From Bacteroidales bacterium (lineage in GTDB: Bacteria; Bacteroidota; Bacteroidia; Bacteroidales; Paludibacteraceae): DNA of 22,813 nucleotides. This document shows, piece after piece, positions 7,126-13,589 of this stretch (position 1 is its first letter; each line of letters starts with the position of its first letter). A program made the position numbers and the translations under genes. Where the stretch lies: assembly GCA_900766775.1 (NCBI GenBank), contig CAAFXN010000006.1:1-22813 (forward strand), given 5' to 3'. The notes under the pieces were generated by a model, which did no database searches, was not told the origin of the DNA, and was given only the letters and a program-made list of their open reading frames with translations.

Positions 7126-8354
7126 TCACAATCGGGGACGAGTTGCTTATCGGGCAAGTGGTCAATACCAACTCTGCATGGATGTCAGAGCGACTAAATG
7201 AACAGGGCATTGAGGTGTGCCAAATCACCTCTATTCACGATAGCCGTCAGCAAATTATCCGTGCACTGGACGATGCATTCGGTCGTGCGGATATCGTGCT
7301 CACCACGGGCGGGCTCGGTCCTACGAAGGACGACATCACGAAGCATGTTCTCTGCGAGTATTTCCATACAGGGTTGGTGGAGGATGCGCGTGTGCGCGAA
7401 CATATCCAAAATCTCTACAAAGACCGTCCCGACGTGCTCAATCGACTGACCGCCACCCAGTGGCAAGTGCCGCAAGCGGCTGAGATTCTGCCGAATAGGG
7501 TAGGTAGCGCCCCGCTGATGGTTTTCCGCAAAGACCGCAAGATTCTTGCCTCTATGCCCGGCGTGCCCTATGAGATGAAGATTGCCATGCAGGAGCAGAT
7601 ACTGCCGTATGTTGCTGCCATCTATGCTGCGACTGACAAAGGGAGCATTATTCACCGAACGCTACTCGTCAGCGGTATCTCTGAGTCGGGGCTGGCGCTG
7701 CGTATCGAGGCGTGGGAGAACGCGCTCCCCGAGAGCATGCACCTCGCCTACCTGCCCAAAGACGGCACCATCCGTCTTCGCCTGAGTTCCTATGGGGAGG
7801 CAAGTGCTGAGGAGGTGGAGGCGCAGATTGCTCTGCTCCGACCGCTGATAGAGGACTACCTCATTGCGATGGATGATGAACCGATTGAGGTGCATGTGGG
7901 GCAGTGGCTCAAAGCGCGTGGGCAGACCATCGCCACGGCGGAGAGTTGCACGGGCGGCAAACTGGCATCGCTGCTCAACAAGCACGCGGGCAGCAGTGCA
8001 TTCTACTTGGGCTCTGTGGTTGCATACGATAACCGCGTGAAAGAACAAGTCTTGGGCGTGTCTTCCGAAGACTTAAAAATATGTGGTGCGGTAAGCGAAG
8101 AGGTGGTAAAACAAATGGCGAATGGAGTTCGTATACTAATGCACGCGGATTTTGCTATTGCTACGAGCGGCATTGCAGGACCTGATGGCGGCACAGAGGA
8201 GAAGCCTGTTGGCACAGTGTGGATAGGGTGGGCTACGCCCGAAGGCACTTTTGCCGAATGCTTCCACCTCGGCAAACTACGCGAGCAAATCACCGACCGC
8301 GCCTGTCAAAAAGCCCTCATCGAGTTGTACAAGCGGATGGCGAGAGATGTCTAA
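7110..8354 (+). CDS. cinA: CinA family protein, nicotinamide-nucleotide amidase
   Basis: This is a two-domain protein of 414 aa. Residues 1 to about 165 form a MoaB/Mog-like domain (EIITIGDELLIGQ, TTGGLGPTKDD). Residues from about 250 on form the PncC amidase domain, with ESCTGG at 278-283 and TSGIAGPDGGTEEKPVGTV. The amidase domain converts NMN to nicotinate mononucleotide in NAD recycling. The N-terminal domain has ADP-ribose pyrophosphatase activity in studied full-length CinA proteins. The ATG at 7110 is preferred to an in-frame GTG at 7098, since MQAEIITIGDE fits the family start. It overlaps the DUF3109 gene by 16 nt and is the last gene of the def cluster. A link to competence is historical and not implied. 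Confidence 0.94.
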   Translation: MQAEIITIGDELLIGQVVNTNSAWMSERLNEQGIEVCQITSIHDSRQQIIRALDDAFGRADIVLTTGGLGPTKDDITKHVLCEYFHTGLVEDARVREHIQNLYKDRPDVLNRLTATQWQVPQAAEILPNRVGSAPLMVFRKDRKILASMPGVPYEMKIAMQEQILPYVAAIYAATDKGSIIHRTLLVSGISESGLALRIEAWENALPESMHLAYLPKDGTIRLRLSSYGEASAEEVEAQIALLRPLIEDYLIAMDDEPIEVHVGQWLKARGQTIATAESCTGGKLASLLNKHAGSSAFYLGSVVAYDNRVKEQVLGVSSEDLKICGAVSEEVVKQMANGVRILMHADFAIATSGIAGPDGGTEEKPVGTVWIGWATPEGTFAECFHLGKLREQITDRACQKALIELYKRMARDV

Positions 8355-8389
8355 TAGTTTGGTATTGGAGTAATGAGATGAAACGCACA

Positions 8390-8680
8390 TCAAGTGATAT
8401 GCTCCCATAGTGTTGCAATGACACGGCAGGCATAGGAAGCATGGTCTATATCGAGAATATAGCGCGGTTTGGCGCCGAGATAGGGTACACCTGTCTCGGC
8501 GTCTTGCATCATCGGCGCGATGGACGGGTGAATTTGGATGAAACAAAGTTCATCACAGGCGGAAAGCACACACTTGCCATTCACATAGATGACATAGTCG
8601 CCCATCATCTTGCGGGCGCGTACCTCGCCCAAGGAAGCCAATTGTTGGCAAACAAAGTCAATATATTCCGGACGACACAT
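8390..8680 (-). CDS. TfoX N-terminal domain protein
   Basis: This small 96-aa protein consists of a TfoX_N domain alone, recognisable by EYIDFVCQQLASLGEVRARKMMGDYVIYVNGK. The TfoX C-terminal domain is absent. In gamma-proteobacteria TfoX/Sxy regulates competence; stand-alone N-domain proteins are widespread and their role is unknown. It lies downstream of rmuC on the same strand, 66 nt away across a heptamer repeat, and converges with cinA with a 35-nt gap that holds no clear terminator. Confidence 0.82.
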   Translation of the reverse strand: MCRPEYIDFVCQQLASLGEVRARKMMGDYVIYVNGKCVLSACDELCFIQIHPSIAPMMQDAETGVPYLGAKPRYILDIDHASYACRVIATLWEHIT

Positions 8681-8685
8681 CTCTT

Positions 8686-8718
8686 CGAATTACGATTTAC
8701 GAATTACAAATTACGATT
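8686..8718 (-). repeat. Heptamer tandem repeat between rmuC and the TfoX-N gene
   Basis: On the minus strand this reads as GTAAWTY-type units, so it has the same orientation relative to its genes as the arrays on the plus strand. It ends 5 nt before the TfoX-N start codon. Confidence 0.8.
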
Positions 8719-8746
8719 GCGCAGGTGGGGACACCTGCTTGCTATG

Positions 8747-10210
8747 CTATTTCTCTTCCGATTCGGGCAGGGCATCTGTTGCTTCCTCCGTGGTTGTTTC
8801 CGGCAGGACATCTGTGTTGGTTGCTTTGCGGGTTCGGAGGCGTTTGGTGCTGGTGATACCCATGTCTTTCAGCCCCATCACGCGGCGCAGCACGTTGCCT
8901 TGTCCCTCGCTCAGTTGGGTCATGGCTCGGCGGTAGGTGCTCTGGGCGGTGTCGAGTTGCGAGCCGAGCGTGTTGCAGGTGTCCACCAGTCCCAACACTT
9001 TGTCGTACATGCCATTAGCCGCGTCCAATATCTTCTTGCAGTTGTCCTCTTGGCGCGTGTTCTGCCACGTCTGCACCACGAGGTTGAGCGTGAGCATGAG
9101 GTTGGTGGGGTTGACGATGATGACGCCCATGCGGAATGCTTCTTGCGCGATAGAGTGGTCGTAGTTCATCGCCATCACGTAGGCGCCCTCGTTGGGGATG
9201 AAGAGCAGGACGTAGTTCATCGAATCGGACACATATTTGGGGTATTGCTTGTCCGCCAGTTCTTTCACGTGTTTCTTCACGGATTCGTAGTTTCGGCGCA
9301 CCGCTGCGGTGCGTTCTTCCTCGCTTTCGGCACCCAGCGCGTCGGTGTAAGCGGTGAGGGAGACCTTGGAGTCGATGATGATACGTTTGCCGTCGGCGCA
9401 GGTAACCACCACGTCGGGGCGCAGTTCGTTGCCTTTGTCGCCCTTGAAACTCTCTTGGCAGTTGTACTCAATCCCTTCGCGCAGCCCGCTGTTGCTCAGT
9501 ATGTCCGCCAGCACTTGCTCGCCCCAGTCGCCATGCACTTTTCCGCGGTTCTTCAGTGCATCGGCGAGGTTGGTGGCGTCTTGGCTGATTTGCTGCGTCT
9601 GCTTCTGCATTTCTCGCAGTGCGCCTTCTAAGGAGGAAGTGCTTTTCTCATTGGCAGAGCGTGTGTCCGCCATGAGTTTGCGCACATTCTCCATCTCCTG
9701 TTGGATGGGAGTGAGCAGTTTGCCGACATGCTCTGTGTTGGCTTTGCCTAACTCCTCTTGCCGCTGCTTGAGCATTTCCTCGGTAGCGTTTTTCATCTGC
9801 GCCACGAGTTTGTCGGTGGTCTCTTTGAATCGCTGCTCTTGGTCTGCGAAAGCTTTGTCTTTCTCTTGCAGCAGGTGCAGTGTCTGCTTGCTTGCGTCTT
9901 CTTTAACCTGCGCCAGTTGGCGTTGGAAGTCCTCTCGCATGGTGGCGAGTTGCTGCTCGTGGGCTTGTTTCTGCGCTTCCAGTTGCTGCAAAGCGTTGTC
10001 TCGGTCTCCTTCTGCACGGGTCAGACGAGCGGTGTGTTCCGACTCCAATTGTGCACGAAGAAGGTCCTTTTCTGTGTTGGCGTTCTCCTGCATTTGTTGT
10101 ATTTGTGCAGTGTGTTGCTGCTGCGTCTTTCGCATTAGTAGCCAACAAAATAGCGCTGCTACGAAGCATGCAGCAGCAAATCCGATGATGAAAAATAGTG
10201 TGTTTGGCAT
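8747..10210 (-). CDS. rmuC: DNA recombination protein RmuC homologue
   Basis: The 487-aa protein has one N-terminal membrane helix (about residues 5-26, FFIIGFAAACFVAALFCWLL). A long Gln/Glu-rich coiled coil follows to about residue 200, then the RmuC domain (about 225-430) with VHGDWGEQVLADIL, RPDVVV, IIDSKVSL and FIPNEGAYVMA. The domain is related to PD-(D/E)XK nucleases; D and K of IIDSKVS are likely active-site residues. In E. coli RmuC limits inversions at short inverted repeats. The acidic Thr-rich C-terminal tail is probably unstructured. It starts 24 nt after the upstream 133-aa gene, so the two are likely co-transcribed. Confidence 0.93.
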   Translation of the reverse strand: MPNTLFFIIGFAAACFVAALFCWLLMRKTQQQHTAQIQQMQENANTEKDLLRAQLESEHTARLTRAEGDRDNALQQLEAQKQAHEQQLATMREDFQRQLAQVKEDASKQTLHLLQEKDKAFADQEQRFKETTDKLVAQMKNATEEMLKQRQEELGKANTEHVGKLLTPIQQEMENVRKLMADTRSANEKSTSSLEGALREMQKQTQQISQDATNLADALKNRGKVHGDWGEQVLADILSNSGLREGIEYNCQESFKGDKGNELRPDVVVTCADGKRIIIDSKVSLTAYTDALGAESEEERTAAVRRNYESVKKHVKELADKQYPKYVSDSMNYVLLFIPNEGAYVMAMNYDHSIAQEAFRMGVIIVNPTNLMLTLNLVVQTWQNTRQEDNCKKILDAANGMYDKVLGLVDTCNTLGSQLDTAQSTYRRAMTQLSEGQGNVLRRVMGLKDMGITSTKRLRTRKATNTDVLPETTTEEATDALPESEEK

Positions 10211-10234
10211 AGGTGGTAAGTGTCCGCAGACGAT

Positions 10235-10636
10235 TTACATGGTAGTTTGGAAGATGATTGCCCGAATGAAGCAGTCGAGTTTGGCGTAGGACTTTTGGGT
10301 TAGCGTTCTCGGATTGACAGGGGCTTGGGGGTCCGGTTGTTGCAGTTGCGCCTCGAAACGCTTGCGCCACTGTGCTTTCTGCTTTTCGTCCGCAAGGATG
10401 GCCTTTGCCTGTTGGCATGCTTGCTGCCAGCGGTTCATCCGTTGTTTCTCCGCTTCGGATGCGGGGTGCTTCTTCCAATCGCGGGGGTGCTCAACGACGA
10501 AAGCCTCCTGCGGGAGCACTTGCAGGATATGTCCGTGTGCATCGCGGATGGTTTTCTGACGGTAGATGATTTGGGAGTTTTCGCCAATTTTACCCTTGAC
10601 GGTGGCGATAGGGTCTTGCCATGTTACTTTTGCCAT
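10235..10636 (-). CDS. Uncharacterised 133-aa protein encoded upstream of rmuC
   Basis: I do not recognise a family. The protein starts MAKVTWQDPIATVKGKIGEN. It has an early segment rich in beta-formers (SQIIYRQKTIRDAHGHILQVLPQEAFVVEHP), then a basic, Gln-rich helical part (AEKQRMNRWQQACQQAKAILADEKQKAQWRKRFEAQLQQ). There is no signal peptide or membrane helix. It has its own promoter at 10774-10804 and a leader holding an 11-bp tandem repeat. It lies 24 nt before rmuC. The layout (short beta part, then a charged helix) could suit a nucleic-acid or structural protein, but that is a guess. Confidence 0.75.
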   Translation of the reverse strand: MAKVTWQDPIATVKGKIGENSQIIYRQKTIRDAHGHILQVLPQEAFVVEHPRDWKKHPASEAEKQRMNRWQQACQQAKAILADEKQKAQWRKRFEAQLQQPDPQAPVNPRTLTQKSYAKLDCFIRAIIFQTTM

Positions 10637-10707
10637 AGTTTTAAGGTATTGAAGAAGTATTTTATTTGCAGGTCAGCGGTTCGGTAAACTCTCGGTATAG
10701 ACAGAGC

Positions 10708-10751
10708 AATCACTAACTAATCACTAACTAATCACTAACTAATCGCTAACT
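10708..10751. repeat. 11-bp tandem repeat (4 units) in the leader of the 133-aa gene
   Basis: Three identical units AATCACTAACT (10708, 10719, 10730) are followed by a fourth with one change (AATCGCTAACT, 10741-10751). The array lies between the leftward promoter and the start codon at 10636, so it would be transcribed. The period equals that of the arrays at 5210 and 16199, but the sequence is unrelated. Confidence 0.9.
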
Positions 10752-10773
10752 CTTGTCTCGTGGAAAAAACGTG

Positions 10774-10804
10774 CAAAGATACTCTTTTTTTTTGAGATAT
10801 GCAA
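10774..10804 (-). promoter_or_regulatory. Promoter of the 133-aa gene / rmuC
   Basis: On the minus strand TTG (10804-10802), a 20-nt gap with a nine-A tract, then TATCTTTG (10781-10774). The predicted start site is near 10769, with a leader of about 130 nt. Confidence 0.75.
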
Positions 10805-10877
10805 GTGGGTCGACGGGAAAATTAGAATAAATTTTGGGGAAGGGTTTGCATTTGTTTGACAGAAAATATGGGAACCT

Positions 10878-10909
10878 CTTGCACATATCGGAAAAAAGTG
10901 CTATCTTTG
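10878..10909 (+). promoter_or_regulatory. Rightward promoter upstream of the sensor kinase
   Basis: CTTG at 10878-10881, a 20-nt gap, then TATCTTTG at 10902-10909. The predicted start site is near 10915. It would serve the possible small gene at 10928 with a very short leader, and the kinase at 11169 with a leader of about 250 nt. Confidence 0.7.
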
Positions 10910-10927
10910 CGGGCGGATTCTCAAAGG

Positions 10928-11095
10928 ATGAAAGACTTATTAGATTTTGATTGTTTTATGGGTGTTTTAATTTTGTTTATTCTTTTATTTTTCCTTTGCG
11001 GCTTGATGCCGATTGAACCTTCCCGCCCCCATACCCCCTCCCCTCCTTTCAGGAGAGGCGGGGGAGTTGAAGTTACCTTCGTCTGTGAGTTTTAA
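10928..11095 (+). CDS. Possible small membrane protein, 55 aa
   Basis: An ATG lies about 13 nt after the predicted start site, with AAAGG just before it. The product would have an acidic N-terminus (MKDLLDFDCF), one hydrophobic helix (GVLILFILLFFLCGLM), and a Pro/Arg/Gly-rich tail. The tail is encoded by a GC-rich palindrome that resembles an intergenic repeat, which argues against a conserved protein. The frame may simply be leader DNA of the kinase transcript. Confidence 0.25.
   Translation: MKDLLDFDCFMGVLILFILLFFLCGLMPIEPSRPHTPSPPFRRGGGVEVTFVCEF
11034..11064. repeat. GC-rich imperfect hairpin
   Basis: A 14-nt C/T-rich arm (11034-11047) pairs with 11051-11064 at 12 of 14 positions around a 3-nt loop. 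No T-run follows, so it is a poor intrinsic terminator. It looks like the C-rich/G-rich palindromes found between Bacteroidota genes. Confidence 0.6.
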
Positions 11096-11168
11096 AAGTC
11101 TATACTATTTAGTCTTTCTTCCTATGTCCTTAATCCTGTGTCCTTAATCCTTTACCCCAACAACGTTT

Positions 11169-13382
11169 ATGCATCGTTTTTTACACATATTGCTTTGTTG
11201 CTTAGTGGCGGTCTGCTTGGCGGGGTGCCACTCGCAGAAGCGTGATGCCAAGCGGTTGCAAGAGACCTTGCTGGAGCAAGAGAGTAGGGCAGAGGAGCAG
11301 GCGGAGAAGTTGGCGCGCTACCTGACTGGCGAGCCCGACATCGACTCGCTGCAGGTACTGATAGAGGAGGAGAACAGCCTGATGTACTATATCTTCGACT
11401 CGCGCCGTATCGTCTATTGGTCGGACAACTGGATAGCCTCCGACGAGATACTGCTCCAGCATTACGACCAGTGGGATTACTACCGCTTCCACAACGCCCA
11501 CGCCGTGGGTCGCTGGACGCGAGCAGGCATATACAACGTGCTGATTCTCATACCGATAAAGTATGCCTACAACGTGGACAGCCCGCAGTTTCGCAATCCC
11601 TATCGCGAACCGTTTGACTGCTCCAACAAGTGGGACATCATTCGCCGTCGAACGGACGACGGCATACCGATTCAGTCCAACGACGGGCGTTTCCTCTTCA
11701 GCCTTGTGCCCGCGCGGGAGGCGGACGAAGACGACGACCCCGCCAACAATTTCGCAGGTCAGTCGTTCTCGTTTCAAGACCTGTTTGAAGACGAAGATGA
11801 TATGTCTGCCATGCGGGCGAATGCTATGCGCGTGCGCGCGTACTACTTAATATGTGTGCTGCTCATCATCCTTATGCTGATATGGGGTATCGTGGGTTTG
11901 GTGCGCTATCGGGGCTTCAAGAACATGCGTCTGCGCACACGGTTCATGTACGTGATTATGTCGTGCGTGCTTGCGTGCTTTGTCTATGTCTTCCTGCTCT
12001 CTATCCGCTACCTGCGTATCAACTACGAGCAGCGGCAACAGGAGGAGTTGCAGACCAAGTGCCACTTCATCCAAGTCTATCTGCAGAACCTCTACTACTG
12101 GGATATGTCGCTCTCTCCCGCCAACCAGTCGGGACTGAACATCGACCTTCGCGACCTCAGTTACTCCGCCGGCTCTGACATCCTTGTGTACGACAACACG
12201 GGTCGGCTGGTGGGCTCCTCGACGCCCGGGCTGTTCAGCAACGGCATACTCTCCACGCGCATAGCCCCCAAGCCCTTCTTCTCGGACGAACACACGATGG
12301 TGCAATATGAGCGGATAGGCGACATCCGCTACCTGTGCGCCTACACGCCTTTCTACAACGGAGCGATGGTGCAGATAGGTTATATCGCCGTGCCGTTCTT
12401 CGTGTCGGGCTTGGAACTGATGCGCGAGACGGATGCTTTCCTTGCCCGCCTATTGCCGCCGCATCTGCTGGTGGTCATCCTTGCCTTGCTCGCCTCCTAC
12501 TGGGCGGCTCGCAGCATGACCGCCTCTATCGCGCTCATAGCGCAGAAGATGCGGCATTTCCGTATCGGCAGCCCCGATAACCACATCGACTATACCAACC
12601 ACGACGAGGTGGGCGCGCTGGTGGAGCAGTACAACGCGCTGGTGGACCAAGTGGAGGCGTCGGCGGAGCGGCTCGCCAAAGCCGAACGCGAAGGGGCATG
12701 GCGCACCATGGCAAGGCAGATTGCGCACGAGATAAACAACCCGCTCACGCCCATGAAACTGACGATTCAGCAACTGCAACGCCTGCACACGAAGAGCCAA
12801 GAGGACGTGCCCGACTCGCCGGAGAAAGAGAAATACGATGCCTACTTCGCGAAGGCGACGAGCATGCTCATAGAGCAGATAGACAACCTCTCGCATATCG
12901 CCATGTCGTTCTCCACCTTTGCCAAGCAGCCGGAGGTGGTAACCTCGGAAGTGGATGTGGCGCAGAAACTGAGCAACGTCATCACCCTGCAGCGCAACAA
13001 CGACCAAGGCGTGCCCATCCGCTACGTGGGACCCGACCATGGTGTGTTGGTGTGGGCGGATAGCGAACAGATAGCGCAAGTGTTCACAAACCTTATTCGC
13101 AACGCGCTGCAAGCCTTAGAAGGACAGGCTGACGCGGATATCATCGTGATGATGACGGTGGAGGGCGAGTATATCTTGATAAAGGTGTCGGACAACGGAC
13201 CGGGCATTCCCGAGGAGATACAAGACCGCGTCTTCCGACCGAACTTCACCACCAAGAACACCGGCATGGGACTCGGACTCGCCATCTCGAAGAACATTGT
13301 GGAAGGCTCTGGCGGAAAAATATGTTATCAAACATCTAAAAAAGGCACTACTTTTCTTGTGTATCTCAAAAAAAAGCAGTAA
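11169..13382 (+). CDS. NtrY-like sensor histidine kinase with lipoprotein-type signal
   Basis: The 737-aa protein begins with a signal ending in a canonical lipobox, LAGC with C20. A likely periplasmic region (21-222), a membrane helix (about 223-246), a short loop, a second helix (about 258-280), a second outer region (280-428) and a third helix (about 429-447) follow. HAMP comes next (about 448-500), then the kinase: H-box RQIAHEINNP with H520, N-box with N645, G1 DNGPGIP (675-681), F-box FRPNFTTK and G2 GMGLGL (699-704). HEINNPLTP is typical of NtrY/NtrB-type kinases. No response regulator gene is next to it, so it is an orphan in this window. Its stop codon forms part of the gdhA promoter. 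Confidence 0.92.
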   Translation: MHRFLHILLCCLVAVCLAGCHSQKRDAKRLQETLLEQESRAEEQAEKLARYLTGEPDIDSLQVLIEEENSLMYYIFDSRRIVYWSDNWIASDEILLQHYDQWDYYRFHNAHAVGRWTRAGIYNVLILIPIKYAYNVDSPQFRNPYREPFDCSNKWDIIRRRTDDGIPIQSNDGRFLFSLVPAREADEDDDPANNFAGQSFSFQDLFEDEDDMSAMRANAMRVRAYYLICVLLIILMLIWGIVGLVRYRGFKNMRLRTRFMYVIMSCVLACFVYVFLLSIRYLRINYEQRQQEELQTKCHFIQVYLQNLYYWDMSLSPANQSGLNIDLRDLSYSAGSDILVYDNTGRLVGSSTPGLFSNGILSTRIAPKPFFSDEHTMVQYERIGDIRYLCAYTPFYNGAMVQIGYIAVPFFVSGLELMRETDAFLARLLPPHLLVVILALLASYWAARSMTASIALIAQKMRHFRIGSPDNHIDYTNHDEVGALVEQYNALVDQVEASAERLAKAEREGAWRTMARQIAHEINNPLTPMKLTIQQLQRLHTKSQEDVPDSPEKEKYDAYFAKATSMLIEQIDNLSHIAMSFSTFAKQPEVVTSEVDVAQKLSNVITLQRNNDQGVPIRYVGPDHGVLVWADSEQIAQVFTNLIRNALQALEGQADADIIVMMTVEGEYILIKVSDNGPGIPEEIQDRVFRPNFTTKNTGMGLGLAISKNIVEGSGGKICYQTSKKGTTFLVYLKKKQ

Positions 13383-13387
13383 CTTTG
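13356..13387 (+). promoter_or_regulatory. gdhA promoter overlapping the kinase stop codon
   Basis: CTTG at 13356-13359, a 20-nt gap with an eight-A tract, then TAACTTTG at 13380-13387. The TAA of the kinase stop (13380-13382) is the start of the -7 box. A run of 16 nt (TCAAAAAAAAGCAGTA) is identical to the tRNA-Pro promoter. The predicted start site is near 13393, with a leader of about 197 nt. Confidence 0.75.
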
Positions 13388-13438
13388 CAGCAGATTTAGT
13401 AACAAAATGTCAGAAACATTAATGACCGTGTCGTATAA

Positions 13439-13537
13439 CTTTTAACATATAATTATCGTATAATTAACCATTAATTATTCATTGTGGCTGCTCTGCAAAA
13501 TTATATGAGAAATTATATGATAATTATATGTTAAAAG
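13439..13537 (+). promoter_or_regulatory. 19-bp perfect inverted repeat in the gdhA leader
   Basis: Positions 13439-13457 and 13519-13537 are exact reverse complements (CTTTTAACATATAATTATC and its complement). They could form a long AU stem around a 61-nt loop in the mRNA, or a two-site operator in DNA. The right half also holds three copies of AATTATATG at 13499, 13511 and 13522. Confidence 0.8.
13441..13476 (+). promoter_or_regulatory. Leader element shared with gyrA (copy 2)
   Basis: Matches 786-821 at 33 of 36 positions, ungapped. The first 17 nt also form most of the left arm of the inverted repeat described above. The gyrA copy has no such partner arm. Confidence 0.6.
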
Positions 13538-13589
13538 AAGAAAACAACAATTAGACGTTATTTAGTAAACAACATAAAACACTAAAACC

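Larger units (their letters stand above)
10637..11168. other. 532-nt divergent promoter region
   Basis: It separates the leftward 133-aa gene from the rightward sensor kinase. It holds an 11-bp tandem array (10708-10751), a leftward promoter (10774-10804), a rightward promoter (10878-10909), a possible 55-codon reading frame (10928-11095), a GC-rich imperfect hairpin (11034-11064), and two copies of TGTCCTTAATCC about 14 bp apart within 11124-11150. Nothing else is recognised. Confidence 0.7.

Noticed and set aside
8355..8389. Terminator between cinA and the TfoX-N gene
   Set aside because: No stem with T-run can be found in the 35-nt gap.
8441..9631. 396-codon rightward open frame across the TfoX-N and rmuC genes
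   Set aside because: It crosses two recognisable leftward genes and an intergenic repeat, and its product shows no family.
10708..10751. CRISPR-like array
   Set aside because: Units are contiguous 11-mers with no spacers; the same holds for 5210-5253 and 16199-16231.
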